From positions 56,679,268 to 56,743,267 of the forward strand of contig NC_062213.1 of NCBI RefSeq assembly GCF_902686445.1: 64,000 nucleotides of DNA. The letters run 5' to 3'. The stretch comes from Sciurus carolinensis (taxonomy: Eukaryota; Chordata; Mammalia; Rodentia; Sciuridae). Shown in pieces: positions 46,803 through 59,990 of this stretch (position 1 is the first letter of the stretch; each line of letters starts with the position of its first letter). The notes under the pieces are model-generated. The model ran no database searches and was not told the origin of the DNA. It saw only the letters and a program-made list of their open reading frames with translations. Made by a program: the position numbers and the translations under genes.

Positions 46803-47035
46803 CTTCTTTTCTTTGGTGTTCTGCAATTGTAAGGTAATGTATCTTTATTCTCAGGGGATTCAGTTTATCCTTTAAAACTCATTACATACATATTTAGTTT
46901 TCTTTTTCCTCCTGGATTTGCCTCTCTAATATTTTTTACTATCTGTAGAAAGTTCTAGAAATTTATTTCAATTTTTTTTCTTGAATGCATATATGTTAAG
47001 AAAGGAGAAAATTTGGATAGCAGGTAGAGAGTATT

Positions 47036-47512
47036 TTTTAAGTTTTTATTAGTGCATTATAATTATGCATAATATTGAGATTTATTTTGACATAGTCATA
47101 CATACATGGAATATAATTTGCTCCACTTCAGTTGCCAGGACTTTCTCTTTCCCTCCCCCATTTCCCTTCCTCTATTCTATTGGTCTTACTTCTATTTACT
47201 TAGTTTTTAAAAATGAGCTCTTTATATATATACCTAAAGGCAAAACTCACTATAGTATATTCACATATGTACATAACATAAATCAGTCAGTTTAATTCCA
47301 CTGTTCCTCTCTTTCCCTGTCCTTCCTCCTTACCCTTCAATCCCCTTCTTCTGCTCAGCTGATCTCCCTTCCATCTTCATGGGATTCCCCCATTTCCCCT
47401 TTTTTCCTTATGTTGATCTAACTTCCTCATATGAGAGAAACCTTTTGACCTTAGACTTTCTGAATCTGACTTATTTCACTTAGTGCGATGTTCTCCAGTT
47501 AAAAAATAATGT
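47036..47512 (-). mobile_element. L1 3' end, antisense
   Basis: T-rich start, then tagtgcattataattatgca, gacatagtcatacatacatg, the pyrimidine-rich block at 47140-47180 and again at 47300-47410, ending tttcacttagtgcgatgttc. This is the same 3' region as the L1 copies at 16 kb, with a different internal block. The 76-codon frame inside is not a gene. Confidence 0.85.
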
Positions 47513-50224
47513 TGTCTAGGAATGGGATTAATAGCATGTGCTGAAATTTATGATACAGAACTAAAGATTCTAATCTTACATTACAATTGTGGTAGCATTT
47601 TTCAAAGAAAAAAATAGTTTCTACACTCCAAATTTTATCTAATAGGTTTTTTGAATACTATGACCAATTCCATATTTTAAAAAGCTGTCTGGCTGATTCT
47701 GATGACCAGTTAAGTTTAGGAAAACTTATTGATCACTTAATTCTATGGGTATACAGAAAAAGGAGAAAGAAATTTATTCCTACTTGTGTAAGATATGTTG
47801 ACCATTCTTCCTTCCCTTCTGCCCTTGCCATAGCTTTCCTATGGAGAGATAATATCTCCCTACTGTATTAATATGGAAGTTTCAGGTGCATTGTTTGATC
47901 AATGTACATGGGGGAAAGGGATAGCATGTCAGTTGTGAGAGACTTTAAGATTCATTGCAAGTGCATGCTTGAACTTTTGGGCTCCTGCTCTCTGCCATGA
48001 AGGGAAGGAAACCATGTTCTGTAGTCAAAATCAGTCAGTATCTGATCCATGGCCAACCCACAATCATCTTTCAGATCCATGAGTGAGATAACTTTTAGGG
48101 TTTGGAGTTGCTTTTAAAAATAGTCTCTAGAAAAGAACAATCCAAATGCTTTCCCTATGCATGAAAGCCAAGAAAAAAGACAGTCTCTTTTGTTGTACGC
48201 TGGTATGAGTTTCATAGGGCCAGAGATTGTGGAAAATGCTTCTGGAATTTTGATATTAACTTCAGAATATAATTGCTAAAGCAGATCTTGAGGCATCAAT
48301 CTATTCTAATTTTATATTTGTATTATTATACAAATTGGAGAATTAAAAGAGCAACTTGAGATAGAAACTGATTTTATTATTTTCTTAAGCAACTCCCCAA
48401 ACCTGAGTGTTAAAATATAGCTGCAGTTTTAATCAAGATTTGGTCACAAAATCTTACCAAAATTCCTAATCTCACTCAAATAATTTCCACCTATTAACGG
48501 GGGAAAAAGCTCATCAGAAAAAGCTTCCAGATTAAAACTTTTAAAATTAAAATGAAATCTGAATGCCAGTTCAAATAAGCTATATATAATCATAAAATAA
48601 GTTTTTGTTTATAATAATAATCACTTCTTATTAATTCTCCTCCAAAATCTATTGCTATTTATTGTTTGTTATTTAATAATAATTTATTATTATTATTTTC
48701 TGTAGCAGCAACCCTGTCTCTGTCTTTATCCACATTTTCTATTTATTTAAATAATATGTTTTTAACACTTATTTGTGTATTATTATTGTTTGCAACTTGA
48801 TTGCAAATGTGAGCTGAATCTATTCAAGGCTCCAGCAAATCTCAGATTGATGATAATCTATGTTTGAATCTCATGGTTGGGAATAACTTATCACCATATG
48901 ATTTATAGACTATATAGATAAAGAAAGAATAGAAGTATTAACTACAGTTTGAAAAATATTGACATTTGGTATTTTATCTGTAAGATAAATAAATAAATGG
49001 TGCATAATATTATAACCCACAGAGGATTAGGAGTTGTTCTTAACCAATGAAAATAGCTACAGATAAAATAAGCAATAAATGGGTTAAGCAATGATATCAT
49101 TTCATCTTAGACTCTATGTCACACTAGGTATTAGAGATGAGGAGGAAATGTCTTAAAATTCCTTTGTAAGTTTGTGTTTGATGAAGAAAACAAAAGATAC
49201 TTTATCAAGGGAACCAGAGAACTATGCCCTTTGTTGTCTATCATTTCACCACTTCACTGGTACTCATTTTTTCCTTCTACCATATATCCCATTGCCAAAA
49301 AAATAGGACAAAAACAATGGCAAAATAATACATGAATTGCCGGTTTGTTTAGAAAATGGAAGATTTCTCCCAACATTTGTTCCTTCATCTCTAAAATTCC
49401 ATTTTAGTAAATAATGTGAGAAATGGAGTCTGAAACATGGAGGCCTCATAGTCTGCAGTTACTTTTGCTTATGTTTTTTGCCTGAAGTAATTATTAAAAA
49501 TAAAAACAGGTAGAGGTATGTATGTTTAAATAAGCCAATTTCCTTTAAGTCTTTGAAATAGAGATTCCTATAGGATAAAGGAGCTGTCCCATGTAGGCTA
49601 GGACCAATGGCAATAAAAATGTCTCTATTAGCAGGAAGTCCACATATGCTGTTACTGCTCAGTGAAAGCATAATGTTCTGCAGAACTGTCCCAGAAATCC
49701 CAAATCTCAACCTCAATAGACTACATCTCATGTTCGCTTTACATTTTTCATGGAAGTAAAACCAAAAGCTATAAACTATAGTGTTGTAGAATATGTTTGT
49801 AGACTACACGTACTTAGACAATTAGAATGTTCAATGTTCTGGCCATGCCAGGTGGCATACTTTAGGCAGATCAAATTATCAAGAAATAAGAATTTGTAAA
49901 AGTAACATTTCTTGTGGAACAAACTGCTCCCAACCCACTTTTTTTTTTTTTTGCATTTATTCACCACCCCTTGAAAATTCACAAAGACAATAATAAAAAA
50001 TACAAGCATTGTAAACTCAAAAAGACAAAGAATATTAGTTAACAGTCAAGGTCGATAAGATTTTCACAAATTCTATATGAAGAGTTGTATTGTCTTTTGA
50101 TGAGAGATTGAGCATTTCATTCAGTTTTAGATTGTATGGACTTTAACTCAGAGGGAGAAGTATTATGCGTTTTCTTTTATATTGGTAAACAGAAGGGAAA
50201 AAAAAAAGAGAGACTTCATAAAAA
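47513..50224. other. Unassigned AT-rich DNA, 2.7 kb
   Basis: No named repeat or gene recognised. Contains an (ATT)n-like stretch at 48667-48700 and a T-run at 49940-49952. Minus frames of 61-90 codons at 49264-50009 lack motifs. Confidence 0.4.
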
Positions 50225-50402
50225 TTAGAATGGATACCAGTAAGGTAGAGGAAGAGGATCCAGGGAGGGAGGAAGAACAGGTGGGAGAGCAGTTGGGAAA
50301 TGAAAATTGCTCAAATTATATTTTTATGTATGCATGAATATTCTACAGTGAAACCCACCATTCTATTTAATTATTAATATGCACCAATAAAAATTTTGTA
50401 TG
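50225..50402 (+). mobile_element. L1 3' end, sense
   Basis: Sense lineage L1 3' terminus: gaatggataccagtaaggta, a purine-rich block, gggaaatgaaaattgctcaa, attctacagtgaaacccacc, then tatgcaccaataaaaatttt. Confidence 0.82.
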
Positions 50403-51695
50403 TCAACAGTATATGTGTGTGTGTATGTTGTTTATCCAAAGAAGTGAAGCATGGTAGAAATTTTTATTTTTTTTATAACCAGAGTACCATAACTCAATTA
50501 ATAATTGGTGCATAATAGTGAAACCCACAGAGTATTTGGAATTGTATCATTAGACATGTTACCTCCTTTCACTTTCACAATGAGGGGAAACCTTTATTTG
50601 ATAATGTTTTTCTAAATTTCTCTGAGAAGCTAGGTGTCTATACAAAGTCATGGCAGTGTTAAAGTGCATATTATATGATGTAACACATGAGGCAATTAAT
50701 TTGGATTTGTTTCTACAGAGTAAGTCATTTGATATTTCTCTACTCTTTATGGCAGATTAGTTTTGATCATTGTAGATTATTATATTCTTTCTGAGTCATT
50801 AAGAGCTATTACTGACGTGTACCAAACTGTGTTGAAGCATTTCCATTTTATCTAAAACATATAATTTGTAGAAAAAAGTAAAAGCATGAAGCTTGTCAAA
50901 TACCCTTTTATTTCATATTGAAAAGAGGAAGCAAATGCTTCAATGTTGAATTATTAAAAGATACAGAAATCAGTGGGAAAATTGGTATTTAGAAAAGGAA
51001 ATGTTATTTCAATGTTTGCAAAAGAAACTCTGGTAGAGTTTACTGATGCTTTTCATATATAATTACTCTTTCCTTCCTGAGAACATAAAGATACTCTGCC
51101 TCCCAGAACCCTTTGCAGTTATGCAGGGACATGTGACTAGTTCTAGCCAATGAAATGTAAGTCAAACTGATGCATCTCATTTCTGACTGAGGCTTTTTAG
51201 ACCAAGTATGCTACCTGCCCCTAATTTTTCATCCCCCCAGGCAGTGATCATGGGCCATTTATTGAAAGGGTAGCACTCAAAAAGTAAACACTTGAAGTCA
51301 CCAGGATGCTTTAGAAAAACAACTTGGGAAAGACAGGTGACTGACATCAGACTTTGTATGCCAGAGAATAAATTTGTTGTTTTTTTTTTTGTTTGTTTGA
51401 GGTGCTTTTGCTACAGCTAATATTCATTTATCATAACTAAAGTGGGTGTGTTTTGTTATGCAAAATATGTGTAGACATTTTAATTTTATTAACCATATCA
51501 TACCTTGATAGAATAGACATATTCATTACTTAAAGAAGTCCCAAAGTAATTGCTCCTTTAATCAAAACTTGTTTAATTGTAAATATGCCCCACAGAGTTT
51601 ACGTGGCCTTCAATTGATAATCAGACCATAAAATTATATCATTAAAAATAGGGCATTTGGGGTAAACTTTATTTTTCAAAAATAGAACTGTGTGT
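50403..51695. other. Unassigned DNA
   Basis: At 51085-51180 the words cccagaaccctttgcagtta and gggacatgtgactagttcta resemble an old mammalian interspersed repeat whose name I cannot place. Otherwise nothing recognised. Confidence 0.35.
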
Positions 51696-51705
51696 GTATA
51701 TATGA

Positions 51706-51747
<42 letters not shown>

Positions 51748-51770
51748 ATATGTGTGTGTATGTATGTGAG
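51693..51770. repeat. (TG)n microsatellite
   Basis: TG repeats of about 30 bases with TG/TA flanks. Confidence 0.97.
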
Positions 51771-51930
51771 CATGTGAAAAGAAAGGTTAATACTTCTTTG
51801 TGGTCAGATTTTTTAAGTCATTAAAGGAAGTCATATTTTGCTACAGCAATTTGTAAACTGAAAATATCATGATACATAAAGAAATTTATAGTATGATCAT
51901 TATCATTCATCACCATCAAAATCTTGGTTT

Positions 51931-52013
51931 AGAGATAGAGATGTAGCTCAATAACAGAGCATATGTTTAGCGAGCATGAGACTCTGGGTTCAATCTTCAA
52001 CACCAGAAAAATA
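51931..52013 (+). mobile_element. ID-type SINE, sense
   Basis: A box region gatgtagctcaataacagag and B box region gggttcaatcttcaacacca are evident, with a short A-rich end. It is retroposed and not a functional tRNA. Confidence 0.85.
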
Positions 52014-53097
52014 ATCTTGCATTATTTAGAATCTAAGGACTATGCAGGCACATGGGAGCAGTCTAAATGTATGAGTCCAATAGATGATAAAAGAAAATAG
52101 TCATTCAGTCAGTCAACTAAAGTTATTTGTTGTGCACGATACTGAGCAACCATTTAGCTGATTTGCACGTTTATTGACAGTGCATTCCCTTGACTGATAT
52201 AGTAAGTCGTTTTGCTTTCATGTAGAATAGTTGCAAATTTTCGACCTAGAAGTTGAGTCTAGGTTTCACATGTCAGTGTAGACACCCTGGTGCAGAACTG
52301 TGTCCCACCACAGAGAACACCCAGAGGCATCTCAGACTGGTAGTGGCTCAGCTGAGGCATGGGTGCTATATATGTGTGCATGTGTGCATGTGTGCGTGTG
52401 TATGAGCGCGTGTGTGTGAATTCCCAACGCTATCTCCTATAACATTATGTAAACATCCGGGTCTCATCGGATTCATCTGAGTAATTTGGGCTAAAATTAA
52501 ATCCTTGTATAGGCTTATCTTTTTGTGTGTATGACAGAAATTTTCTTTTTCAGAGGCTTGCATCCCTATGATTTAGAGCACATGAACTCCTTTTCTGCAC
52601 GTGCTTGCTCTATCTATTACAGCATCTCTTCTTAAGCTTCAATTTCTTCTCAATCAATTCCTTTCTGGTTTCATGAATTTCTCAAATCCCCACTAACTGT
52701 ATGTTCATTAAATATTCATTAAATATTTGTTCTTCAGTTTTCTTTCCAACTGTCCTCCTGTTTTGATATCAGGGACATGTGTAGCTTTATAAAATAAACT
52801 GTGAAGCTTTACCTCTTTCCCTATTCTCATAAATGGTTTGTGTTAGATAGTAGTTATCTATTTCTTAATATTGTAAAATATTTTTATTTAAAATCAGCTG
52901 GGCTTAGTATTTTTGTGCAGGAAAGGAGGACTAACTAGTAATCTTTTCCTTTAATGGTCACTGGTTTATCAGGACATTATCTTTCCGCTTGTGATTATTA
53001 GTAAATACATTTTTTCCCCAAAATTGACCATGTCATGTGAGTTTCAAAGTTAATGAAATAATTAAATACACTTTTTGGCTAATCTGACACTATCGTA
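52014..53097. other. Unassigned DNA with TG-rich tract
   Basis: TG/CA low-complexity sequence at about 52368-52420 gives the histidine-threonine run of minus frame 52366-52563. No gene supported. Confidence 0.45.
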
Positions 53098-53345
53098 TTT
53101 GGTGTCTGGTGATGACCTGCTTTCAGGTTCACAGATGGCACCTTTTGGTTGTATCCTCACCTGATGGAGAGGATCAAGGAGCTCTTTGGGGCTTCTTTTA
53201 TAAGGTTGCCAATCTAACTTACGAGGTTTACCGTCTCATGAACTAATAATCATCTCCAAAAGGTCCCACCTTCTAATACCATTGCTGAGGTGGTTAAATT
53301 TCAACATATAAATTTAACTAGGACATAAACTTGCAGACCTTAGCA
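53098..53345 (-). mobile_element. MLT1-type LTR fragment, antisense
   Basis: Landmarks on plus: ggtgtctggtgatgacctgc, tcaaggagctctttggggct, aaaaggtcccaccttctaat and tttcaacatataaatttaac. Same family group as 5119-5375. Confidence 0.8.
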
Positions 53346-53369
53346 CATATGTGTGTGTGTATTTATTTA

Positions 53370-53565
53370 TGATATTTTAATCCTTATAATAATCTTACCT
53401 GGTAGAATAAAACAGGCATTTTTTTTTTCCTATTTACAGTTGAAGAAACCAGTTCAGGATGGTTTGGAAAGCTTCTCAAGTCTGGTCATGTATTAAGTTG
53501 TGAACCCAGAATTTGAATCCAGGCTCTAAAGACCAAACACTTTCCACCAAGTCCTGATAACATAA
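53370..53565 (+). mobile_element. MIR SINE, sense
   Basis: Landmarks: taatccttataataatctta, ctatttacagttgaagaaac, then gtgaacccagaatttgaatc and caggctctaaagaccaaaca. Confidence 0.75.
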
Positions 53566-54098
53566 TGCTCAAAAATAATAGAAAAAAATTTACAAATCTC
53601 ACAAAAACCATCAGTATCTCTTCCTTTAGTGTGACACACAGTGTACTGGAGGAAGGTCCCTGTCTTCATTGGTTGGGAATTCTTGGTGAGTCCAGGGTCA
53701 CTCATAGACTCTGAGCTGGAGTCTGGTCAATAGCTGCTACGAGGGACTAGGGCACAGTTTAGTTAGACTACAACCCTGGTGTGGATGTCAGCAAGTGGGC
53801 ACTAATGAGATGGCAGCATGACCACCAAGCTGTCACATCAAATAACCCAGAACACATCCCATTACTACCATTTATCTGAATCCCAGCTCAAAGTTATTGT
53901 CCATCATCATTCTAGAGGAAGATAAGCAGAATGTTTAATTATCTAAGTTCCATTTAAAATATTAACAACATACTTAATTTTAGAAAAGTGCTCAAGCCAT
54001 GCTATTTTCTACTGATTGATTCCTAGTTTTCCTGAACATTTGAGCTTAAAATTAGGTTTCTCTGATTTGATTCTTTTCTTTCTTAATACAATAGGTTG
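53566..54098. other. Unassigned DNA
   Basis: No gene or named repeat recognised. Confidence 0.4.
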
Positions 54099-54099
54099 T

Positions 54100-54335
54100 T
54101 TTATTTTTAAAAAAAAACTTTATCGGGGTATGATTGACAAATAAAAATCGTATATATTAAGGGTATACATTGTGATGTTTTCATACACAAATATACTGCA
54201 AAATGATCATGAAAATCAGGTAATTAATCTGTTGACTGCTAAATGATAAATAAAATGTGTCATACATACATAATGAAATATTAGTCAGCTTTTCAAAAAG
54301 AAGGTAATTCTGTCATGAGCTGTTTTAAATTTATA
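54100..54335 (-). mobile_element. Old L1M 3' end with inverted segment
   Basis: From 54105 to about 54235 the plus strand is the antisense L1M 3' terminus (actttatcggggtatgattg, gacaaataaaaatcgtatat). From about 54240 to 54335 it is sense, from slightly further upstream in L1 (gataaataaaatgtgtcata, gaaatattagtcagcttttc, gaaggtaattctgtcatgag). A flip inside one element again suggests twin priming, with a larger piece missing between the parts. Confidence 0.65.
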
Positions 54336-54639
54336 GAGCATTACCCATTGACTTTATTCCCTTCCTTAGCTTTCTTCATCTCCATAAATCTGGAGCCTTT
54401 GTTGTAACTTCCATTTTGTTCCTGTAGCAATCAGTCTGGAAATCTGCCATGCCCAAGGGCTTGGAATTAAGTCGACTTGCCTATGCTCCAAATTTCTTTC
54501 TTGTCAAAAATATGTGGAATACAAGGACAGTTCTGGCACCAGTGTTACTCCAAGATCTCCTTTCATGGTGTCAGTTAGTTGCTGATATGTAAGAAATGAT
54601 CCCTAAACTTGCAATGTAAACCTACTACTGTTTGTTGAT
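54336..54639. other. Unassigned DNA
   Basis: Nothing recognised. Confidence 0.4.
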
Positions 54640-55065
54640 TCACAACAATTAAAGGTCAACATTTGGGCTTGGATCATCTGAATGGTAATCTGTTAGTCTC
54701 ATCTGGGCTCATTCATATATCTGTAGTCAACTGGTATTTATTGGTCTCATTCTCATGTCTGGCAATTGACTGCCTCAGGCTGGGACCTAATTTACTACTG
54801 AATGGATAGCTCAGTTCTCTTCCACATGGCCTTTCACCCTCCCTCTAGCAAGCTAACTTGCATGGAGGTCTTAAGATTCCAAGTGCAGCAGAAATAGGCT
54901 TCAATGCACAAACCATTTTTAAAAGGCTCTGCTGTTGCTAAAGTCACAGTAGTCAAAACAAGACATCTGGCCAGCTCAGATTAAAGGTGTGGGTGCACAG
55001 ATTTTGTTGAGGTAGAATTTGTAATGTCACATTGCAGAAGTGTGGACACAAGGAGGAAAAGAATT
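54640..55065 (-). mobile_element. Old LTR, probably MLT1 group, antisense
   Basis: Words in order: tctcatctgggctcattcat, cagttctcttccacatggcc, caaaacaagacatctggcca, gctcagattaaaggtgtggg, tgtaatgtcacattgcagaa. They fit the antisense 5' half of an old LTR related to the one at 55800. Subfamily not assigned. Confidence 0.5.
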
Positions 55066-55799
55066 TATTGCTCTTTTTATATTCTTCCACAGCTCTCCAA
55101 TCACACTGGTCATACATATTCATACTATTCCCACATGTGACATATACTTATTTCCGTCTAGGGAAAAAGATTTAGCCAATTATGGCACTAAACTTGAAAG
55201 TCTGTAATCTCGATCTTGAAATTTTCAATGTATTCAAGTATAGTTTCTTGGATGTGATTTCTGTTAGTACAGGGAGCCAAGATTTAATGATTAGTTGTTT
55301 GCTCTTTACACACTCAGCATAAAACAATAATTAAAATAAATAATTTCAAAAAGGGGAGGAAGAACATGTACATAGCAGTTACTGCTCCCTAAAATTTCTT
55401 GGAAGTTTGGAGGTGAAAAAAATCTTTATTTTGCAATCCAGCAAAATTTTTTCCCAATTCTTCCTGCAAATTAAAGTTTTTAAAATCTCGCTTCCGTATT
55501 CTTCTATCTTGTCATATGCAAAGAACAACAATAAAAAACAATTTTATCATTCTACCTAGAGATCTCCTTAGCTATATCTAAAGTTTCATTAGGTTCATCA
55601 TCATAGATAATGTTTTTTCAAAATGTTTCACAATTGTCTAACATGATTTCTCACTTTCCCAAATGCCATCGCTATTTCCTTACTACTTTTTCAGCCTCTG
55701 CTGTTTCATTTTCAGTTTTCATTAATAATTTTCTTGTGGCCAAGTTCCAAAGCCAATGACAAGGATTTAGCATAACTTATTTGGTACAGAATGCCCCAT
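55066..55799. other. Unassigned DNA
   Basis: No gene or named repeat recognised. Confidence 0.4.
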
Positions 55800-56240
55800 T
55801 TCTCAGTAACAACATCTATATCAATTTTCTTTTGCTGAATAATAAATGATCTCAAAGTGTAGTGACTTAAAACAATAACCAGCTAAACATTCTATGGGCT
55901 AGTGATTGGATCTGGGCACTCACTCATTTATAAGTGGTCAGCTGGTGGCTGGTGGCATAAATGATCGCCCGGAAATTGGCTAGGGCTCCAGTCCATGTGT
56001 CTGTCATCATTCCGGTTAGTCAAAGTGATTGTTGGATTCCCAAAGGAGGCATGAGAGGTTAATGTAAGGGCAAAAGAGATTTTCAAATTTTGCTTCTTCA
56101 TATCTGCCATTGCTCAAAGGACTAAAGAAAGTCACATGGTCAAGTGACTGGAGTGGAGAAAAGCTTCAAAGTCACCCAACAAAGAGGTTTTCTTCCAGAT
56201 TTGGGAAGACTTTGTGGTCATATTCAAACTTTTAGACCCT
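55800..56240 (-). mobile_element. Old LTR, probably MLT1 group, antisense
   Basis: Landmarks on plus: aataaatgatctcaaagtgt, agtgacttaaaacaataacc, ggtcagctggtggctggtgg, gattgttggattcccaaagg. The minus frame at 55928-56110 is internal. The name is from recall. Confidence 0.5.
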
Positions 56241-57184
56241 TCTCACTTTTGTTCATCCTAATAGGTAACTCTTTTTCTTTGGTTCTGGTTCTTTAGCTGT
56301 CATTGGTCCAATGAACTTTCAGTTTTCTACAGAAAGAAACTTTCCTCTAAAACCTGTATGCAATAACTGTGTCCTTCTGATAATATAATTTTACCCAAGA
56401 CACCAAACGTGAACTTGGCACATAGACATAAAACTCTTGGCTCTGCAAATATTTTTTCATGTGCTAGATGGTCACATCCACAATTCCTCTGTGACTGTGG
56501 TGGAGAATTTGATAGATAGATAAATAAGTCAGGGAGAAGAGGGCAACTATTCAGCATGGCCCACTGTCCAAACTTCACCATCATAGAGGATATATTAAAT
56601 ATATAGCAGATCTGGTTGGGTAAAAGAACCACTGAAAATATGAAATTTTTGTCTGTGGGTAGAAATGAAATTTTTAGAAAAATTAGTGTCTGGTTTCCTC
56701 ATAATCTGGTATGCCAGGTGAAAAAGGGAATAAAATCAAGTAGCTGGGAAAAGACTTGGAGTTGCAGGTTGAATGTCTGGTAACTTATGGAGTGGATGGA
56801 GCTGAACGGATTGCCCACTGACTAAAATCCAGCCTGAACACTAGAGACTATCCTTACAGCAGTTCAGGTGGTTTTTATGGATCCTGACCTGAACATACCT
56901 GGATATACCATTCAGTATTCAAGGTGCTGTTTGAGCTGTGGTAGCTTGAGGTCACAAGTTAATCATCAGTGAGTAAAAGGCAACTTTTGCCCCAGTGTGT
57001 GCTGATACAAATGCTAAGCCATTTTTTTTCTTGGAAAATTTTGTGCAGAAGTTTAGGAAGCACCAATCTATTTAGTTCAACAAAAATATATTGACTAATT
57101 TTTGTAATATTTTTCATAGTTCTTATTTTCTCAGAAAATGCACACACATAAATATATATAATTCTTCTATTAACTAGTTAACTT
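56241..57184. other. Unassigned DNA
   Basis: A 101-codon minus frame (56327-56632) has no motif that I recognise. No repeat assigned. Confidence 0.4.
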
Positions 57185-57295
57185 TATAAGGACAGGATCA
57201 CTGTCTGTGTTATTAACTACCATTCCTCAGTTCTTGAACAATAGTTGGTATTTGTCTGGAGTTCATTATATATTTGTGAAATTAAGTATACTAGA
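57185..57295 (+). mobile_element. L2 LINE 3' end, sense
   Basis: Reads ataaggacaggatcactgtc, then cattcctcagttcttgaaca and atagttggtatttgtctgga, the sense L2 terminus. Confidence 0.6.
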
Positions 57296-58099
57296 GGTAC
57301 AATCTGAAAATTACATGGCTTTTGCCCTTGAGATATCTGTATACAAGAAGAAAAATTTCTAGTGCATATCATTCTCTGGTTGCATACCTATATTTGGAGA
57401 TACAGCATGAGATATTGCAAAGAATGTGATTTACAAGGATTCTTGGAACACTTCCTAGTGTCTTTAATGGATCCACAAGATAATTTTCAGGACAAATGAG
57501 GTTACTTTGGGCTTTCATGCTGTACTAGTCTTGTGGCTTTCTTAGAGGCTCATATAGGCATGTAGAAGGAAATATGTAGGCTTGGGTGCCTAATAATCAT
57601 CCTCTACTGAGTTAAGAAGAATGTACTGACTCTACTTTATTACAGGTTAAAGGTTGTGCTTTCTCCACCATTACAGAATCATTCATACAGAATTATTTCA
57701 GTCAGACTGATTGCCTGCCAAGTAGAATGACTGAGACTGACTGATCTGAGCAGAAATTATGGACTATAATGGTTTTTCTGCTTCATGTGCAGAAACAGCC
57801 TCCAGCTGGATCTAGTTGAGCTAGACTAAATTGTATTTGATTCATCGACTTTGCTGCAATTGGTCTGTATCACAATATGGCAGAGACCCAGAAATGCAAT
57901 CTTTTTGTTCACACGGCATTAAATGTTTTAGAGTGAGTTAGACAAACTGCATCTTTTGGTCTCATTTTTATATGCTCTGGTCATTTAAAATGATAGGAAT
58001 ACTTTGACACACATATATCAAGGAACTTTAATACCATCTACACATGGAATCATATTATCATATTTAAAGAATGTTTTAAAGGTTTATTTTGCTCATGAG
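57296..58099. other. Unassigned DNA
   Basis: Nothing recognised. Confidence 0.4.
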
Positions 58100-58345
58100 T
58101 TTATAATAGTAATATATTAAATAATGTGATCATTATGTGCCATATGCTATATGCTTTTCAATAATTAGCTCTATAAGTCTCACATGAAACCTCCTCCATC
58201 TAGGTAGTGTTATCATCCTCATTAATAGCTGATGGCTTTTGGATTGGAGAAGCTATACAACTCCAAATGCCATACAGTACTAAGTAGTAGCTTGGATTTG
58301 ACCTCAAGCAGTTGAGTCCACATTTAGTACTGTTATGAATCCATC
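58100..58345 (+). mobile_element. MIR SINE, sense
   Basis: Landmarks: attatgtgccatatgctata, tctaggtagtgttatcatcc, tagtagcttggatttgacct, gttgagtccacatttagtac. Confidence 0.6.
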
Positions 58346-58384
58346 TTACTGATTTTTTCATCCCTCTCTCCCCGCTTCCTTCCT

Positions 58385-58560
58385 TCCTTCTTTCAACAAG
58401 CATTTCTTAAATAGTTCTTCTTATTCATATAAAAACAGTTAAGCATGTGTTTTGGCCTCTTAAAAACCTTATAGAGAAGTGAAGAAAATAATTATGCAAA
58501 TAAAATTTACATATAAATATGGAGGATGATAATAGATTGGAATAGCATTCTGCTATAATA
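58385..58560 (-). mobile_element. L2 LINE 3' end, antisense
   Basis: Reads ctttcaacaagcatttctta, then ggcctcttaaaaaccttata and gagaagtgaagaaaataatt, an antisense L2 terminus. Confidence 0.6.
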
Positions 58561-58734
58561 ATATAATACATCAAGTAGAACAGAATTAGAACAATGTAAT
58601 CTCCATGAGGTCATGTTTAATGTCAGTTCTCTTGTTGAATTACTGAAAGTTATCTCACAACAGTTATGACATTGGATTTGATTTTGGTCAATAGTAAATA
58701 CTCAAAAATATCCAAAAATTTAACTTAATTATCC

Positions 58735-58955
58735 AACATTTATCTAGTATGGTTTTTTATTTTGTTCCAAGTATTCTTCTGAGCACTTTACAAATATGAG
58801 CATAAACAATCCTCATAACAATTATCAGACTCATTTCCTGGATGAAAAAATGGATCTGTAGAGATCCATGAAACAGAGAGAAGATGAGAAAGTTGCTTCA
58901 GACATGTGCAGTGTGGCTCCAGATCAAGGTTTCCAGTCACCATTTCATGCGTCTT
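58735..58955 (+). mobile_element. MIR SINE, sense
   Basis: Landmarks: ttctgagcactttacaaata, atcctcataacaattatcag, tcctggatgaaaaaatggat, gatgagaaagttgcttcaga. The minus frame 58788-59033 is its shadow. Confidence 0.7.
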
Positions 58956-59720
58956 CTGAGGGCTGGGCATGTTATCCAATGGCTTGAGATTCAAAGGCAT
59001 TTCACTTCTTGAAATATTCTGCCATTTTGTCATGCTATATATGAAGAGGTGTTCATGCTTTTAAGACATAACTTACATAAACACAAGAAAGTAGATCTTA
59101 TATGGCTATGGACAAACTCCAGTTACAGTTGTGGGTACTTACATACACATGGAATTGTTGTGTGTGCTCTGGAATTTTCAGTTCTTTTACTCTTAGCCAG
59201 CTCCCATCCATCTATTTTTGTAAGTTTTTCAGCCTGTCCATTTTTATTCCCACCTATAACTTTGTATACATCAGAACAAAGTCAGGTATTAGGCATAATA
59301 ATACATAGTAGGACAGTAAAGTCAACTTGAAGCTTACTGTCCTAGTACTGGGTTAGATGCTGCCTGACTGTGTGATCTTATTTTGGACAAAGCATTTGGA
59401 ATCGGGAAGAACTTAGTATGAATATAGGACATTTCTAATTCTAAACACATAACTTTGACAAGTTATTGAAACTCTATGCATGTCAGTTTCTTTGTCTGCA
59501 TAACAAGTCAATTATACCCATTACATGAAGTTTTGTGAGTCAATACACATGAAGCACTTGGCATTGCACCTGGTTTAGTATGTGGTTGCTAATATTAAAA
59601 CAGTTTTAACCATGGGGAATGCTTATTCTACATCTGAACTCACATTTCTGCCTCTCGTATCCTAGCAAACCATCCTTGTCTTTGCTCCTACGAAAAGATC
59701 TCTACCTTCCGTCTTGGGCT
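58956..59720. other. Unassigned DNA
   Basis: A 93-codon and a 68-codon plus frame overlap at 59049-59330 with hydrophobic content but no motif. At 59540-59600 the words agcacttggcattgcacctg suggest a short MIR/L2 3' end. Confidence 0.35.
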
Positions 59721-59724
59721 GCTG

Positions 59725-59795
59725 CCTTCCTTCCCTCCCTCCCCTCTTTTCTTTCTTTTCTTTTTTTCTTCTTTTCTTTATTGTTTGGAATTTTC
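59725..59795. repeat. Pyrimidine-rich (CTTT)n tract
   Basis: CT-rich low complexity, the source of the serine-phenylalanine run in plus frame 59619-59816. Confidence 0.9.
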
Positions 59796-59814
59796 AGTTT
59801 TTTTGTATCTAATT

Positions 59815-59990
59815 AAGTAGGAATTATATCTACTTATGGTGTACAATGATATTTTGATAAATGTATACATTGTGGAATTATTATTATAATCAAATAAATT
59901 AACATATTCATCACCTCACATAGTTAGCATTTATTTTTGTTGTGAGAATATTTAGGGTGTACTTTCTTAGCAATTTTATTTTTTTCTGTT
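59815..59990 (-). mobile_element. Old L1M 3' end, antisense
   Basis: Landmarks on plus: tggtgtacaatgatattttg, gtatacattgtggaattatt, catattcatcacctcacata, gtgtactttcttagcaattt. Confidence 0.75.
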
